Part shown: positions 52,780 to 60,893 of the stretch, piece by piece
How positions within the stretch are numbered: position 1 is the stretch's first letter
Layout: the number at the start of each line of letters is the position of its first letter
Source: Actinacidiphila sp965342175
GTDB taxonomy: Bacteria; Actinomycetota; Actinomycetes; Streptomycetales; Streptomycetaceae
NCBI RefSeq assembly: GCF_965342175.1
Contig: NZ_CBDRBL010000002.1
Span: forward strand, 62,001 to 126,000
DNA: 64,000 nucleotides
Direction: 5' to 3'
Position numbers and translations under genes: made by a program
Notes under the pieces: model-generated
The model's database searches: none
What the model saw: the letters and a program-made list of their open reading frames with translations, nothing else
Told to the model about the DNA's origin: nothing

Positions 52780-53736
52780 ATGACCAGCTACGAGGAGCAC
52801 CTGGCGGCCGGGAAGGCCGCCGCCGGCCCGTACGCCGTCGACGTCGACCCCGGCCGGGTCGGCTGGGACCACTCCTCCCTGCGGATCCTGGAACTCCCGC
52901 CCGGCGGACGGCACGAGTTCGCCACCGGCGACAGCGAGTGGATCGTGCTGCCGCTCTCGGGCGGATGCGAGGTCGCAGCCCAAGGCGAGTGCTTCCGGCT
53001 CACCGGGCGCGAGAGCGTCTTCACGGCGGTCAGCGACTTCGCGTATGTGCCGCGCGACGAGACGGTCACCCTCACCACCGCCTCCGGCGGCCGCTTCGCC
53101 CTGGCCGGGGCCCGCTGCGAACGGCGGCTGCCCGCCCGCTACGGCCCGGCCTCCGCCGTCCCCGTCGAGCTGCGGGGCGCCGGCGGCTGCAGCCGCCAGG
53201 TCAACAACTTCGGCGCCGCCGGGGTCTTCGCCTGCGACCGCCTGATCGCGGTCGAGGTGCTCACCCCGGCGGGCAACTGGTCGTCCTTCCCGCCGCACAA
53301 GCACGACGAGGAGCGCGAGGGCGAGTCGCGGCTGGAGGAGATCTACTACTTCGAGATCGCCCCGGCGCACGGCACGGAGGGCATCGGCTACCAGCGGATC
53401 TCGCCCTCCGGCAACGGACGCCGCACGGACGTGCTCACCGAGGTGCGGGACGGCGACGTCGTCCTCGTCCCCGACGGCTGGCACGGCCCCTCGATGGCCG
53501 CCCCCGGCCACGACATGTACTACCTCAACGTCATGGCCGGCCCGGGGGAGCGCGCCTGGCTGATCTGCGACCACCCCGACCACGCCTGGATCCGGTCCAC
53601 CTGGCAGGACCAGCCGGTCGATCCGCGGCTGCCCCTGTACACCGCCCCCTCCGGCCCCTCCGGCCCCTCCGCCCCCGCCGGCCCCTCCGCCTCCCACACC
53701 CCCTCCGCCCCCGACGACGCCCACGAGAGGTCCTGA
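52780..53736 (+). CDS. iolB: 5-deoxy-glucuronate isomerase
   Basis: Isomerises 5-deoxyglucuronate to 5-dehydro-2-deoxygluconate, ahead of IolC. The 318-residue double-cupin protein has LRILELPPGGRHEFATGDSEWIVLPLSG, WSSFPPHKHDEEREGESRLEEIYYFEIAP (metal His/Glu) and VLVPDGWHGPSMAAPGHDMYYLNVMAGP. A Gly-Pro-Ser-rich tail (about residues 290-310), encoded by a CCCTCCGGC-type repeat, extends past the usual end of the family. Its stop overlaps the iolD ATG by one base (TGATG). Confidence 0.93.
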   Translation: MTSYEEHLAAGKAAAGPYAVDVDPGRVGWDHSSLRILELPPGGRHEFATGDSEWIVLPLSGGCEVAAQGECFRLTGRESVFTAVSDFAYVPRDETVTLTTASGGRFALAGARCERRLPARYGPASAVPVELRGAGGCSRQVNNFGAAGVFACDRLIAVEVLTPAGNWSSFPPHKHDEEREGESRLEEIYYFEIAPAHGTEGIGYQRISPSGNGRRTDVLTEVRDGDVVLVPDGWHGPSMAAPGHDMYYLNVMAGPGERAWLICDHPDHAWIRSTWQDQPVDPRLPLYTAPSGPSGPSAPAGPSASHTPSAPDDAHERS

Positions 53737-55607
53737 TGAGCAGCCAGTCCGTACGCCGCCTCACGGTCGCCCAGGCGCTGGTGCGGTTCCTGTCCGCGCA
53801 GTACACCGAGCGCGACGGGGTCCGCCGCCGGCTGGTCGCCGGCACCTGGGGCGTCTTCGGCCACGGCAACGTCGCCGGCATCGGCCAGGCGCTGGTGGAG
53901 TACCGGCAGGAGATGCCGTTCCACCAGGGCCGCAACGAGCAGGCGATGGTGCACGCCGCCGTCGGCTACGCCCGGCAGCTCAACCGGCTGTCCGCGCAGG
54001 CCGTCACCACCTCCATCGGCCCCGGCGCGACCAACCTCGTCACCGGCGCCGCGCTCGCCACCGTCAACCGGCTGCCGGTGCTCCTGCTGCCCGGCGACTC
54101 CTTCGCCAACCGCGTGCCCGACCCGGTGCTCCAGCAGCTGGAGCACACCCAGTACGGCGACGTCTCCGTCAACGACGCGCTGCGGCCGGTCTCGCGCTGG
54201 TTCGACCGGGTCACCCGGCCCGAGGCCCTGATCCCGTCCGCGCTGCACGCGATGCGCGTGCTCGCCGACCCCGCCGAGACCGGCGCCGTCACGCTCGCCC
54301 TGCCGCAGGACGTCCAGGCCGAGGCGTACGACTGGCCCGAGGAGTTCTTCGCCGAGCGCGTCTGGCACGTACGCCGCCCGGCCCCCGAGGCCGCCGAACT
54401 CGCCGCCGCCGCCGAGGCCGTGCGCGCCGCGCGGCGCCCGCTGATCATCGCGGGCGGCGGCGTCCACCACAGCGAGGCCGAGCCGGCCCTGCGCGCACTC
54501 GTCGAGGCGACCGGCATCCCCGTCGCCTCCACCCAGGCCGGCAAGGGCTCGCTGCGCCACGACCACCCGGCCGACCTCGGCGGAATCGGCCACACCGGGA
54601 CCGCCGTCGCCGACGACATCGCACGCACCGCCGACCTCGTCATCGGCGTGGGCACCCGCTACACCGACTTCACCACCGCCTCCTCCACCCTCTTCGCCGC
54701 CCCCGGGGTGCGCTTCCTGGGTCTCAACGTCACCGGCTTCGACGCCCACAAGCTCGGCGCCCGCACCCTGGTCGGCGACGCCCGCGCGAGCCTCGAAGCC
54801 CTCGCCCGGGCCGTGGCGGGGCACCGCGTCGCGCCGGAGTACGAGGCCGAGTACCGCGCCGGGAAGGAGCGCTGGGAGCGCGTCGTGGACGCCGCCTACG
54901 CCGCGGCCGACGCCGACCGCCCCACCCAGACGCAGGTGCTCGGGGCCCTCGACGCGGTGGTCGGCGACGACGACGTGCTGATCAACGCCGCCGGTTCCCT
55001 CCCCGGCGACCTGCACAAACTGTGGCGAGCCCGATCCCCGCGCCAGTACCACCTGGAGTACGGCTACTCCTGCATGGGTTACGAGATCCCGGCCTCCATC
55101 GGTGTGCGCATGGCGGCGCCCGACCGGCCGGTCTGGGCGCTCGTAGGCGACGGCACCTATCTGATGATGCCGACGGAGATCGTCACCGCCGTCCAGGAGG
55201 GTGTGAACATCAACCTCCTCCTCATCCAGAACCACGGCTACGCCTCCATCGGCGGGCTGTCCGCCGAGGTCGGCGCCGAGCGCTTCGGCACCGCCTACCG
55301 CTACCGCGCGGCGGACGGCTCCTTCACCGGCGACCCGCTCCCGGTGGACCTCGCGGCCAACGCCGCCAGCCTCGGGATGGACGTGCTGCGGGCCGAGACG
55401 GTGCGCGAGCTGCGCGACGCACTGGCCGCCGCCCGCGCCTCCGACCGTCCGACCTGCGTGTACGTCGAGACCGACCCCGCCCCGACGGCTCCCGCCGCTC
55501 AGGCCTGGTGGGACGTGCCGGTCGCCGAGACCGCCTCGCGCGAAGCGGCCGTCGAGGCCCGCAAGTCCTACGAGCGGCACCTGGCGGACCGCCGCCGCCA
55601 CCTGTGA
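53736..55607 (+). CDS. iolD: 3D-(3,5/4)-trihydroxycyclohexane-1,2-dione hydrolase
   Basis: Opens the ring of the trihydroxycyclohexanedione made by IolE, giving 5-deoxyglucuronate. The 623-residue thiamine-diphosphate enzyme shows GTWGVFGHGNVAGIG and FHQGRNEQAMVHAAVGYARQ (catalytic Glu), TSIGPGATNLVTGAA, and the ThDP motif from GDGTYLMMPTEIV to NHGYASIG. Last gene of the iolC operon. iolA, for malonate semialdehyde, is not in the window and must lie elsewhere. Confidence 0.95.
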   Translation: MSSQSVRRLTVAQALVRFLSAQYTERDGVRRRLVAGTWGVFGHGNVAGIGQALVEYRQEMPFHQGRNEQAMVHAAVGYARQLNRLSAQAVTTSIGPGATNLVTGAALATVNRLPVLLLPGDSFANRVPDPVLQQLEHTQYGDVSVNDALRPVSRWFDRVTRPEALIPSALHAMRVLADPAETGAVTLALPQDVQAEAYDWPEEFFAERVWHVRRPAPEAAELAAAAEAVRAARRPLIIAGGGVHHSEAEPALRALVEATGIPVASTQAGKGSLRHDHPADLGGIGHTGTAVADDIARTADLVIGVGTRYTDFTTASSTLFAAPGVRFLGLNVTGFDAHKLGARTLVGDARASLEALARAVAGHRVAPEYEAEYRAGKERWERVVDAAYAAADADRPTQTQVLGALDAVVGDDDVLINAAGSLPGDLHKLWRARSPRQYHLEYGYSCMGYEIPASIGVRMAAPDRPVWALVGDGTYLMMPTEIVTAVQEGVNINLLLIQNHGYASIGGLSAEVGAERFGTAYRYRAADGSFTGDPLPVDLAANAASLGMDVLRAETVRELRDALAAARASDRPTCVYVETDPAPTAPAAQAWWDVPVAETASREAAVEARKSYERHLADRRRHL

Positions 55608-55783
55608 AGCGCTGGTTCTGAGAGGGGTTCTGCCAACGGCCACCTGCGCATTCGTGAGCAGCGCCGGTGTGTTGGAACTCTCTCACCTGGTCGTTTGCGA
55701 GAATCACGCAGCCCGCGGCCGAGGCCGCTGCGCTCGGGTACGCGGGCCGACTGTGTACAGAAGCCCCGGTCGCGCCTGGCGGT

Positions 55784-56770
55784 TCAGCCCGTGAGGGTGT
55801 TGAGCCAGCCGGTCAGAAGTCGGTTGGTCTCCTCGGGGCGTTCCTGCTGGATCCAGTGGCCGCAGCCCTCTACGAGGTGGGAGGCGGTCAGGCCGGGGAG
55901 GGTGGTGGGGAAGGCGTCGATGGCGTCCGACATCCAGGTGGTGGAGGCATCCAGGGCGCCGCCGATGAACAGGGACGGCTGCGTGATCGGGGCTCCGCGG
56001 TAGGGGGCGAGGTCCTCCCAGTCGCGGTCCACGTTGCGGTAGCGGTTGAGGGCGCCCGTCAGACCGGTGCGCTCGAACTCTCCGGCGTAGACGTCGAGGT
56101 CGTCCTCGGCCAGCCAGGCCGGGAGGACGCCGACGGGAAAACGGTCACGCAGCCGGCCGCCGTGGGCGACGAAGTGCGGGTCGGGCTCGCCCTGGGCGGG
56201 CATGGTGTCGGCGGACAGGGCGGCGTAGAAGCCCGCGAGCCAGCCCCGCACGTCAGGCTCGATCTCCGTCTCGGCGCGGCCGGGCTCCTGGAAGTAGGAG
56301 ACGTAGAACTCCTGCTCGGGGCCGCCGATCCGGCCGAAGACGTCGGTGGGGCGGGGGCCGCCGGGTGGCGCGTACGGGACGCTCAGCAGGGCGACGGCCC
56401 GGAAGACCTCGGGGTGGAGCAGGGCGGAGGTGGCGGCGATGGTGGAGCCCCAGTCGTGGCCGACGACCACCGCGTTCTCCTCGCCGAGGGCGTGCACGAG
56501 GGCGACGTTGTCCTCCACCAGGTCCAGCATCCGGTAGGCATCGGTCCTCGCGGGCTTGGAGGAGCGGCCGTAGCCGCGTACGTCGAGCGCCACCGCCCGG
56601 TAGCCGGCCGCGGCGAGGGCCGGGAGCTGGCGGCGCCAGGAGTACCAGGACTCGGGGAAGCCGTGCACGAGCAGGACCAGCGGGCCGGTGCCCTGCTCGA
56701 CCAGGTGCAGGCGCCCGGCAGGGGCCTCGACGGTGCGGTGGCGGAGCGCGGCGGACGGCTTGGGCTGCAT
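55784..56770 (-). CDS. Alpha/beta hydrolase, epoxide-hydrolase type
   Basis: A 328-residue alpha/beta hydrolase. LLVHGFPESWYSWRRQ holds the HGxP oxyanion loop, VVVGHDWGSTIA has Asp as nucleophile in the epoxide hydrolase motif, and VEGCGHWIQQERPEE carries the catalytic His. RYRNVDRDW in the cap supplies a Tyr often used to activate the epoxide. Soluble, substrate unknown. Divergent from an XRE-cupin regulator, which may control it; a palindrome lies between the two at 56852-56864. Confidence 0.88.
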   Translation of the reverse strand: MQPKPSAALRHRTVEAPAGRLHLVEQGTGPLVLLVHGFPESWYSWRRQLPALAAAGYRAVALDVRGYGRSSKPARTDAYRMLDLVEDNVALVHALGEENAVVVGHDWGSTIAATSALLHPEVFRAVALLSVPYAPPGGPRPTDVFGRIGGPEQEFYVSYFQEPGRAETEIEPDVRGWLAGFYAALSADTMPAQGEPDPHFVAHGGRLRDRFPVGVLPAWLAEDDLDVYAGEFERTGLTGALNRYRNVDRDWEDLAPYRGAPITQPSLFIGGALDASTTWMSDAIDAFPTTLPGLTASHLVEGCGHWIQQERPEETNRLLTGWLNTLTG

Positions 56771-56851
56771 GGGGGGTCTTCTCTCGGTTCGCGGGCGGAC
56801 GCAGGTACGCATCGATCATGCGGCGCAGCGACCGTCGACCGCGATTTCCTG

Positions 56852-56864
56852 TGCCAATCTGGCA
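56852..56864. promoter_or_regulatory. Palindrome between the epoxide hydrolase and XRE-cupin genes
   Basis: TGCCA-ATC-TGGCA lies in the 142-base divergent region, 82 bases from the hydrolase start. A second, wider CTGGC/GCCAG pair follows. Candidate operator of the XRE regulator. Confidence 0.5.
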
Positions 56865-56912
56865 AACTTGCAGGCCAGAAGGCGAAGCGGCGTCCGGAAG
56901 GGGGCAGAGCGG

Positions 56913-57518
56913 GTGACAGGCGACGACGTGGCCGACACGCTGGCGGCGATGGGCCCCCGCCTGCGGGCCGCACGCGAACTCCGCGGCTCCACGCTCACCG
57001 GCGTCAGCTGCGCGACCGGCATCTCCCCGAGCACGCTGTCGCGGATCGAGACCAGCCGACGCAAGCCCACTCTGGAAGTGGTGCTGCGGTTGGCGAAGGA
57101 GTACGGCGTCCGTCTGGACGAGCTGGCAGGCACCGCTCCCGCCGCCGAGCCCCGCGCCTCCGCGCTCCAGCGTTTCGGCGACGACAAGGCGGTGCTGCCG
57201 CTGACCCGGTACGTCGGGGGCCTGCACGCCCATAAACACGTCCTCCCCGCCGTCCAGGAGCCGCCCGCGCGGCCCCGGCAGGTCTCCCATGACGGCTGGG
57301 AATGGCTGTGCGTCCTGTACGGGCGGCTGTGGCTCGCGCTCGGCGACCAGGACCTCGTCCTGAGTGCCGGGGACGTCGCCGAGTTCGACACCCGCAGTCC
57401 CCATGGGGTCGCGAACGCCGGCCACAAAGGCCCGGTCGAGTACCTGATCATGTACGGGCCGCAGGGAGAGCGCCTGCGACCGCGCACCCCGCCCGCCCCC
57501 GGCCCCAGGGCCCGGTAG
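56913..57518 (+). CDS. XRE-family regulator with C-terminal cupin domain
   Basis: A 201-residue regulator. The N-terminal HTH (about 10-70) is LRAARELRGSTLTGVSCATGISPSTLSRIETSRRKPTLEVVLRLAKEYGVRLDEL. The C-terminal cupin (about 115-190) includes HDGWEWLCVLYGRLWLALGDQDLVLSAGDVAEFDTRSPHGVANAG, a sensor for a small molecule. Such proteins commonly control an adjacent gene; the divergent epoxide hydrolase gene is the obvious candidate. GTG start with GGGGG upstream. Confidence 0.9.
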   Translation: MTGDDVADTLAAMGPRLRAARELRGSTLTGVSCATGISPSTLSRIETSRRKPTLEVVLRLAKEYGVRLDELAGTAPAAEPRASALQRFGDDKAVLPLTRYVGGLHAHKHVLPAVQEPPARPRQVSHDGWEWLCVLYGRLWLALGDQDLVLSAGDVAEFDTRSPHGVANAGHKGPVEYLIMYGPQGERLRPRTPPAPGPRAR

Positions 57519-57563
57519 CGAGCAGCGAACGAACGGCATGGCGTCCCGGATACGCCCGGGATG

Positions 57564-57787
57564 TCAGGCCTCTTCCTCGTCGTCCTCAGCGGCGTCGGGG
57601 TCGCGGAAGGGGCGCAGGCCCTGGCCGGGGCCGCCGGCCTTGACGGTCGCGACATCCTCGGCTCCACCCCGCCGTCGAGGTCCAGCCGGGTGTCCAGCGT
57701 GTACAGGCTGTCGCGCGGCGTGCCGCGCACCACCATCGCGCCGATCTCCGCCATCTGGTCGTTCACCGCATCGAGTAGCCAGGTCAC
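57564..57787 (-). pseudogene. Possible decayed hypothetical gene with a frameshift
   Basis: From GTG 57787 the minus strand reads TWLLDAVNDQMAEIGAMVVRG and then DSLYTLDTRLDLDGGVE, which looks like real protein. Near 57651-57670 the sense moves to another frame, giving EDVATVKAGGPGQGLRPF and DPDAAEDDEEEA up to the stop at 57564. Neither frame alone makes sense over the whole length. About 75 residues if restored. Family not recognised. Confidence 0.35.
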
Positions 57788-57892
57788 GCCGCGTTCGGGA
57801 TTTCCTGTACCTCGACTCGCACACCCGGCCCTCCCGGCACCGGGCCGCCGGTCCTGCCGACCTGCGCCGGCCCCCGCACACCCACGAGTGCG

Positions 57893-57948
57893 CCCAGAAC
57901 CCGAGAACCCGAGAATCCGAGAACCCGAGAATCCGAGAATCCGAGAAG
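57893..57948. repeat. Seven-copy 8-base tandem repeat upstream of the GntR gene
   Basis: Units of CCGAGAA(C/T), six nearly perfect copies at 57901-57948 with a degenerate one before (57893-57900). The repeat lies 75 bases before the proposed GntR start and 26 bases before its operator candidate, so copy-number change could alter promoter spacing. Confidence 0.85.
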
Positions 57949-57973
57949 GCATGGCGACCGCATGTTCGGACAA

Positions 57974-57992
57974 TCTGATGTCAGAGTTCCCT
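57974..57992 (+). promoter_or_regulatory. Operator and -35 region of the GntR gene
   Basis: TCTGA-TG-TCAGA (57974-57985), containing ATGTC, directly precedes TTCCCT (57987-57992), which stands 18 bases before TACGCT (58011-58016). The GTG lies six bases further on, giving a leaderless transcript. Likely autoregulatory site. Confidence 0.55.
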
Positions 57993-58022
57993 GAGGCCGA
58001 GACCGGCGGATACGCTCCCCCT

Positions 58023-58778
58023 GTGTCCAAAGCAGAGTCCGCGCCGCTCGAATTCGAGGTGGACCGCTCCAGCCCGGTGCCGCTGTACTACCAGCTCGCC
58101 CAGCAGCTGGAGAGCGCCATCGAGCACGGCAGGCTCGCCCCCGGAAGCCTCCTGGGCAATGAGATCGACCTCGCCGGACGGCTCGGCCTGTCCCGGCCGA
58201 CCGTTCGGCAGGCCATCCAGTCCCTGGTGGACAAGGGGCTGCTGGTGCGCCGGCGCGGCGTGGGCACCCAGGTGGTCCACAGCCAGGTCAGGCGGCCCCT
58301 GGAGCTGAGCAGCCTCTTCGACGACCTCCAGGCGGCCGGGCAGAGTCCCGCCACCCGCGTGCTGCGCAACGAGACCGAGCCGGCCTCCGCCCGGGTCGCC
58401 GCCGCCCTGGGAGTCGCCGAGGGCAGCGAGGTCGTCGTCCTCCAGCGGCTGCGCCTCACCCATGGCGAGCCGATGGCCCACCTGTGCAACTACCTGCCGA
58501 CCGGACTCCTCCCCCTGGACGACGCCAGGCTCGAGGCCACCGGCCTGTACCGCATGATGCGTTCCGCCGGGATCACCCTGCACAGCGCCCGCCAGTCGGT
58601 CGGGGCACGCTGCGCCACCGAGGAGGAGGCCGTGCTGCTCGCCGAGGAGTCCGGGGCCGCGCTGCTCACCATGAGCCGGACGACGTACGACGACACGGGG
58701 CGTGCCGTCGAATACGGCACGCATATCTACCGCGCCTCCCGCTACGCCTTCGAGTTCCAGCTGCTCGTGCGCTCCTGA
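58023..58778 (+). CDS. GntR-family (HutC/UTRA) regulator, probable inositol regulator
   Basis: A 251-residue regulator. The winged HTH (about 15-80) reads SPVPLYYQLAQQLESAIEHGRLAPGSLLGNEIDLAGRLGLSRPTVRQAIQSLVDKGLLVRRRGVGTQV, followed by a UTRA ligand domain with EVVVLQRLRLTHGEPMAHLCNYLPTGLL and ALLTMSRTTYDDTGRAVEYGTHIYRASRYAFEFQLL. GTG 58023 fits a leaderless promoter; ATG 57978 and ATG 57951 are in-frame alternatives. It precedes the second importer and lies in the iol region; GACAT/ATGTC sites before iol genes and itself suggest it is the iol repressor, by inference. Confidence 0.85.
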   Translation: MSKAESAPLEFEVDRSSPVPLYYQLAQQLESAIEHGRLAPGSLLGNEIDLAGRLGLSRPTVRQAIQSLVDKGLLVRRRGVGTQVVHSQVRRPLELSSLFDDLQAAGQSPATRVLRNETEPASARVAAALGVAEGSEVVVLQRLRLTHGEPMAHLCNYLPTGLLPLDDARLEATGLYRMMRSAGITLHSARQSVGARCATEEEAVLLAEESGAALLTMSRTTYDDTGRAVEYGTHIYRASRYAFEFQLLVRS

Positions 58779-58863
58779 GGGTCCCGGAACACCCCCCTCC
58801 GCAACCATCGCACCCTGTGACGGATACTTGGTCGGTTCCAGGACCCGCAGGGAAAGGCACGAC

Positions 58864-59874
58864 GTGGAGAGCGCGAACAGGGGAAGGCATGCGCTCGGTG
58901 CGCTACTGACAGTGGTCATCGGTGTGGCGCTGGCGGGCTGCAGCAGCACCGGAGGCCTGCGCGCGGAGCAGCGGGCCAAGGAAGCTCAGGCCAATGGTTC
59001 GGCCGTCGACACCCCGAAGTGGACGGTCGCCATGGTCACCCACGCCGGTGCCGGCGACAGCTTCTGGGACATCGTCCAGAAGGGCGCCCGGCAGGCCGCG
59101 GCCAAGGACAACATCAAGTTCCTGTACTCCAACAGCGACCAGGGCAAGGACCAGGCACAGCTGGTGCAGACGGCCATCGACCAGAAGGTCGACGGCCTCG
59201 TCGTCACACTCGCCAAGCCCGAGGCCATGAAGGACGTCGTCGAGAAGGCTGAGAAGGCCGGCATCCCCGTCATCACGATCAACTCCGGCTCCGCCCAGTC
59301 CAAGGAGTTCGGCGCCCTGGCCCACATCGGCCAGGACGAGACCATCGCCGGCGAGGCCGTCGGCGACGAGCTCTCGGCGCGCGGCAAGAAGCACGCCCTG
59401 TGCGTGCTGCACGAGCAGGGCAACGTCGGCCACGAGCAGCGCTGCGCGGGCGTGAGGAACACCTTCGACGGCACGACGGAGAACCTCTACGTCAACGGCA
59501 CCAACATGCCGGACGTCCAGGCCGCCCTGCAGGCCAAACTCGCGGCCGACCGCTCCATCGACGCCGTCGTGACCCTGGGCGCGCCCTACGCCGCCACCGC
59601 CGTCAAGGCGAAGGAGCAGGCGGGCAGCCAGGCCGAGGTCGACACCTTCGACCTCAACGGCCAGGTCGCGGGGGCGCTGGAGGCCGGCACCATAGGCTTC
59701 GCTGTCGACCAGCAGCCCTACCTGCAGGGCTACGAAGCCGTCGACCTGCTGTGGCTCTACCGCTACAACGCCGACGTGCTCGGCGGCGGCAGGCCCGTGC
59801 TCACGGGCCCGCAGATCGTCACCAAGGACGACGCGGCCGCGCTGAAGGACTACGCGAAGCGGGGCACCCGATGA
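58864..59874 (+). CDS. Sugar-binding lipoprotein (importer 2, paralogue)
   Basis: A 336-residue periplasmic-binding protein, family 4. Lipobox VALAGC (Cys26). It is clearly paralogous to the protein at 49545: VTHAGAGDSFWDIVQKGARQAAA, TAIDQKVDGLVVTLAKPEAM, LYVNGTNMPDVQ and AVDQQPYLQGYEAVDLLWLYRYN are shared with small changes. The ligand-contacting loop INSGSAQSKEFGALAHIGQDE differs from GFNAGLDDWKEQ in the paralogue, so a different sugar or isomer is likely. GTG start with AAAGG upstream, 85 bases after the GntR stop. Confidence 0.9.
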   Translation: MESANRGRHALGALLTVVIGVALAGCSSTGGLRAEQRAKEAQANGSAVDTPKWTVAMVTHAGAGDSFWDIVQKGARQAAAKDNIKFLYSNSDQGKDQAQLVQTAIDQKVDGLVVTLAKPEAMKDVVEKAEKAGIPVITINSGSAQSKEFGALAHIGQDETIAGEAVGDELSARGKKHALCVLHEQGNVGHEQRCAGVRNTFDGTTENLYVNGTNMPDVQAALQAKLAADRSIDAVVTLGAPYAATAVKAKEQAGSQAEVDTFDLNGQVAGALEAGTIGFAVDQQPYLQGYEAVDLLWLYRYNADVLGGGRPVLTGPQIVTKDDAAALKDYAKRGTR

Positions 59875-60893
59875 CCGCGGACAGCTTGGTGCCCCCGCGG
59901 CGGCTCGGGCGTCGCCTGTTCAGCCGCCCCGAGCTGGGCGCTGTCGTCGGCGCCGTGGCCGTCTTCGTCTTCTTCTCCGTGGTGGCCGACTCCTTCCTGC
60001 GGCCGGCGAGCCTCGGGACGGTCCTCTACGCGGCGTCCACCATCGGGATCATGGCGGTGCCGGTGGCGCTGCTGATGATCGGCGGCGAGTTCGATCTGTC
60101 GGCGGGTGTCCTGGTCACGTCCTCCGCCCTGGTGTCGTCGATGTTCAGCTACCAGATGACGGCCAACGTCTGGGTCGGCGTCGGCGTCTCGCTGCTCGTC
60201 ACCCTTGCCATCGGCTTCCTCAACGGCATCATGCTGGCCCGCACGAAGCTGCCGAGCTTCATCATCACCCTCGGCACCTTCCTCATGCTCACCGGCCTCA
60301 ACCTGGGCCTCACCAAGCTCATCGACGGCACGGTCAGCACCAAGTCCATCGCCGACATGGAGGGTTTCGCCTCCGCGCGAGCGCTGTTCGCCTCCCACCT
60401 GACCATCGGAGACGTCGACCTCCAGGTCACCGTCCTGTGGTGGATCGCCCTGGTCGCGGTCGGCACCTGGGTGCTGCTGCGCACGCGCGCCGGCAACTGG
60501 ATCTTCGCGTCCGGCGGCGGCCCCGACGCGGCGCGCGCGGTCGGCGTCCCCGTCACCCGTACGAAGACGGGCCTCTACATGGCCGTCGCCTTCTGCGCCT
60601 GGATCTCCGGACAGCACCTGCTGTTCTCCTTCGACGTCGTGCAGTCGGGAGAGGGCATCGGCAACGAGTTCCTCTACATCATCGCCGCCGTGATCGGCGG
60701 CTGTCTGATGACCGGCGGTTACGGCTCCGCGATCGGCTCGGCGGTCGGCGCGTTCATCTTCGGCATGACCAGCAAGGGCATCGTCTACGCCGAGTGGAAC
60801 CCGGACTGGTTCAAGTTCTTCCTGGGCGCCATGCTGCTGCTGGCGACGCTGCTCAACGCCTGGGTGCGCAAGCGGGCGGAGGCGGCGAAGTGA
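59871..60893 (+). CDS. Sugar ABC transporter permease (importer 2)
   Basis: A 340-residue permease of the RbsC/XylH type, with LMIGGEFDLSAGVLVTSSAL, LARTKLPSFIITLGTFLML and FLYIIAAVIGGCLMTGGYGSAIGSAVGAFIFGM. It is closely related to the permease at 48466, including the identical VQSGEG-GNEFLYIIAAVIGGC segment pattern. ATG in an ATGA overlap with the binding-protein gene. Confidence 0.92.
   Translation: MTADSLVPPRRLGRRLFSRPELGAVVGAVAVFVFFSVVADSFLRPASLGTVLYAASTIGIMAVPVALLMIGGEFDLSAGVLVTSSALVSSMFSYQMTANVWVGVGVSLLVTLAIGFLNGIMLARTKLPSFIITLGTFLMLTGLNLGLTKLIDGTVSTKSIADMEGFASARALFASHLTIGDVDLQVTVLWWIALVAVGTWVLLRTRAGNWIFASGGGPDAARAVGVPVTRTKTGLYMAVAFCAWISGQHLLFSFDVVQSGEGIGNEFLYIIAAVIGGCLMTGGYGSAIGSAVGAFIFGMTSKGIVYAEWNPDWFKFFLGAMLLLATLLNAWVRKRAEAAK

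Noticed and set aside
57893..57948. CRISPR array
   Set aside because: The repeats are 8 bases long and directly adjacent without spacers; no cas genes are present.
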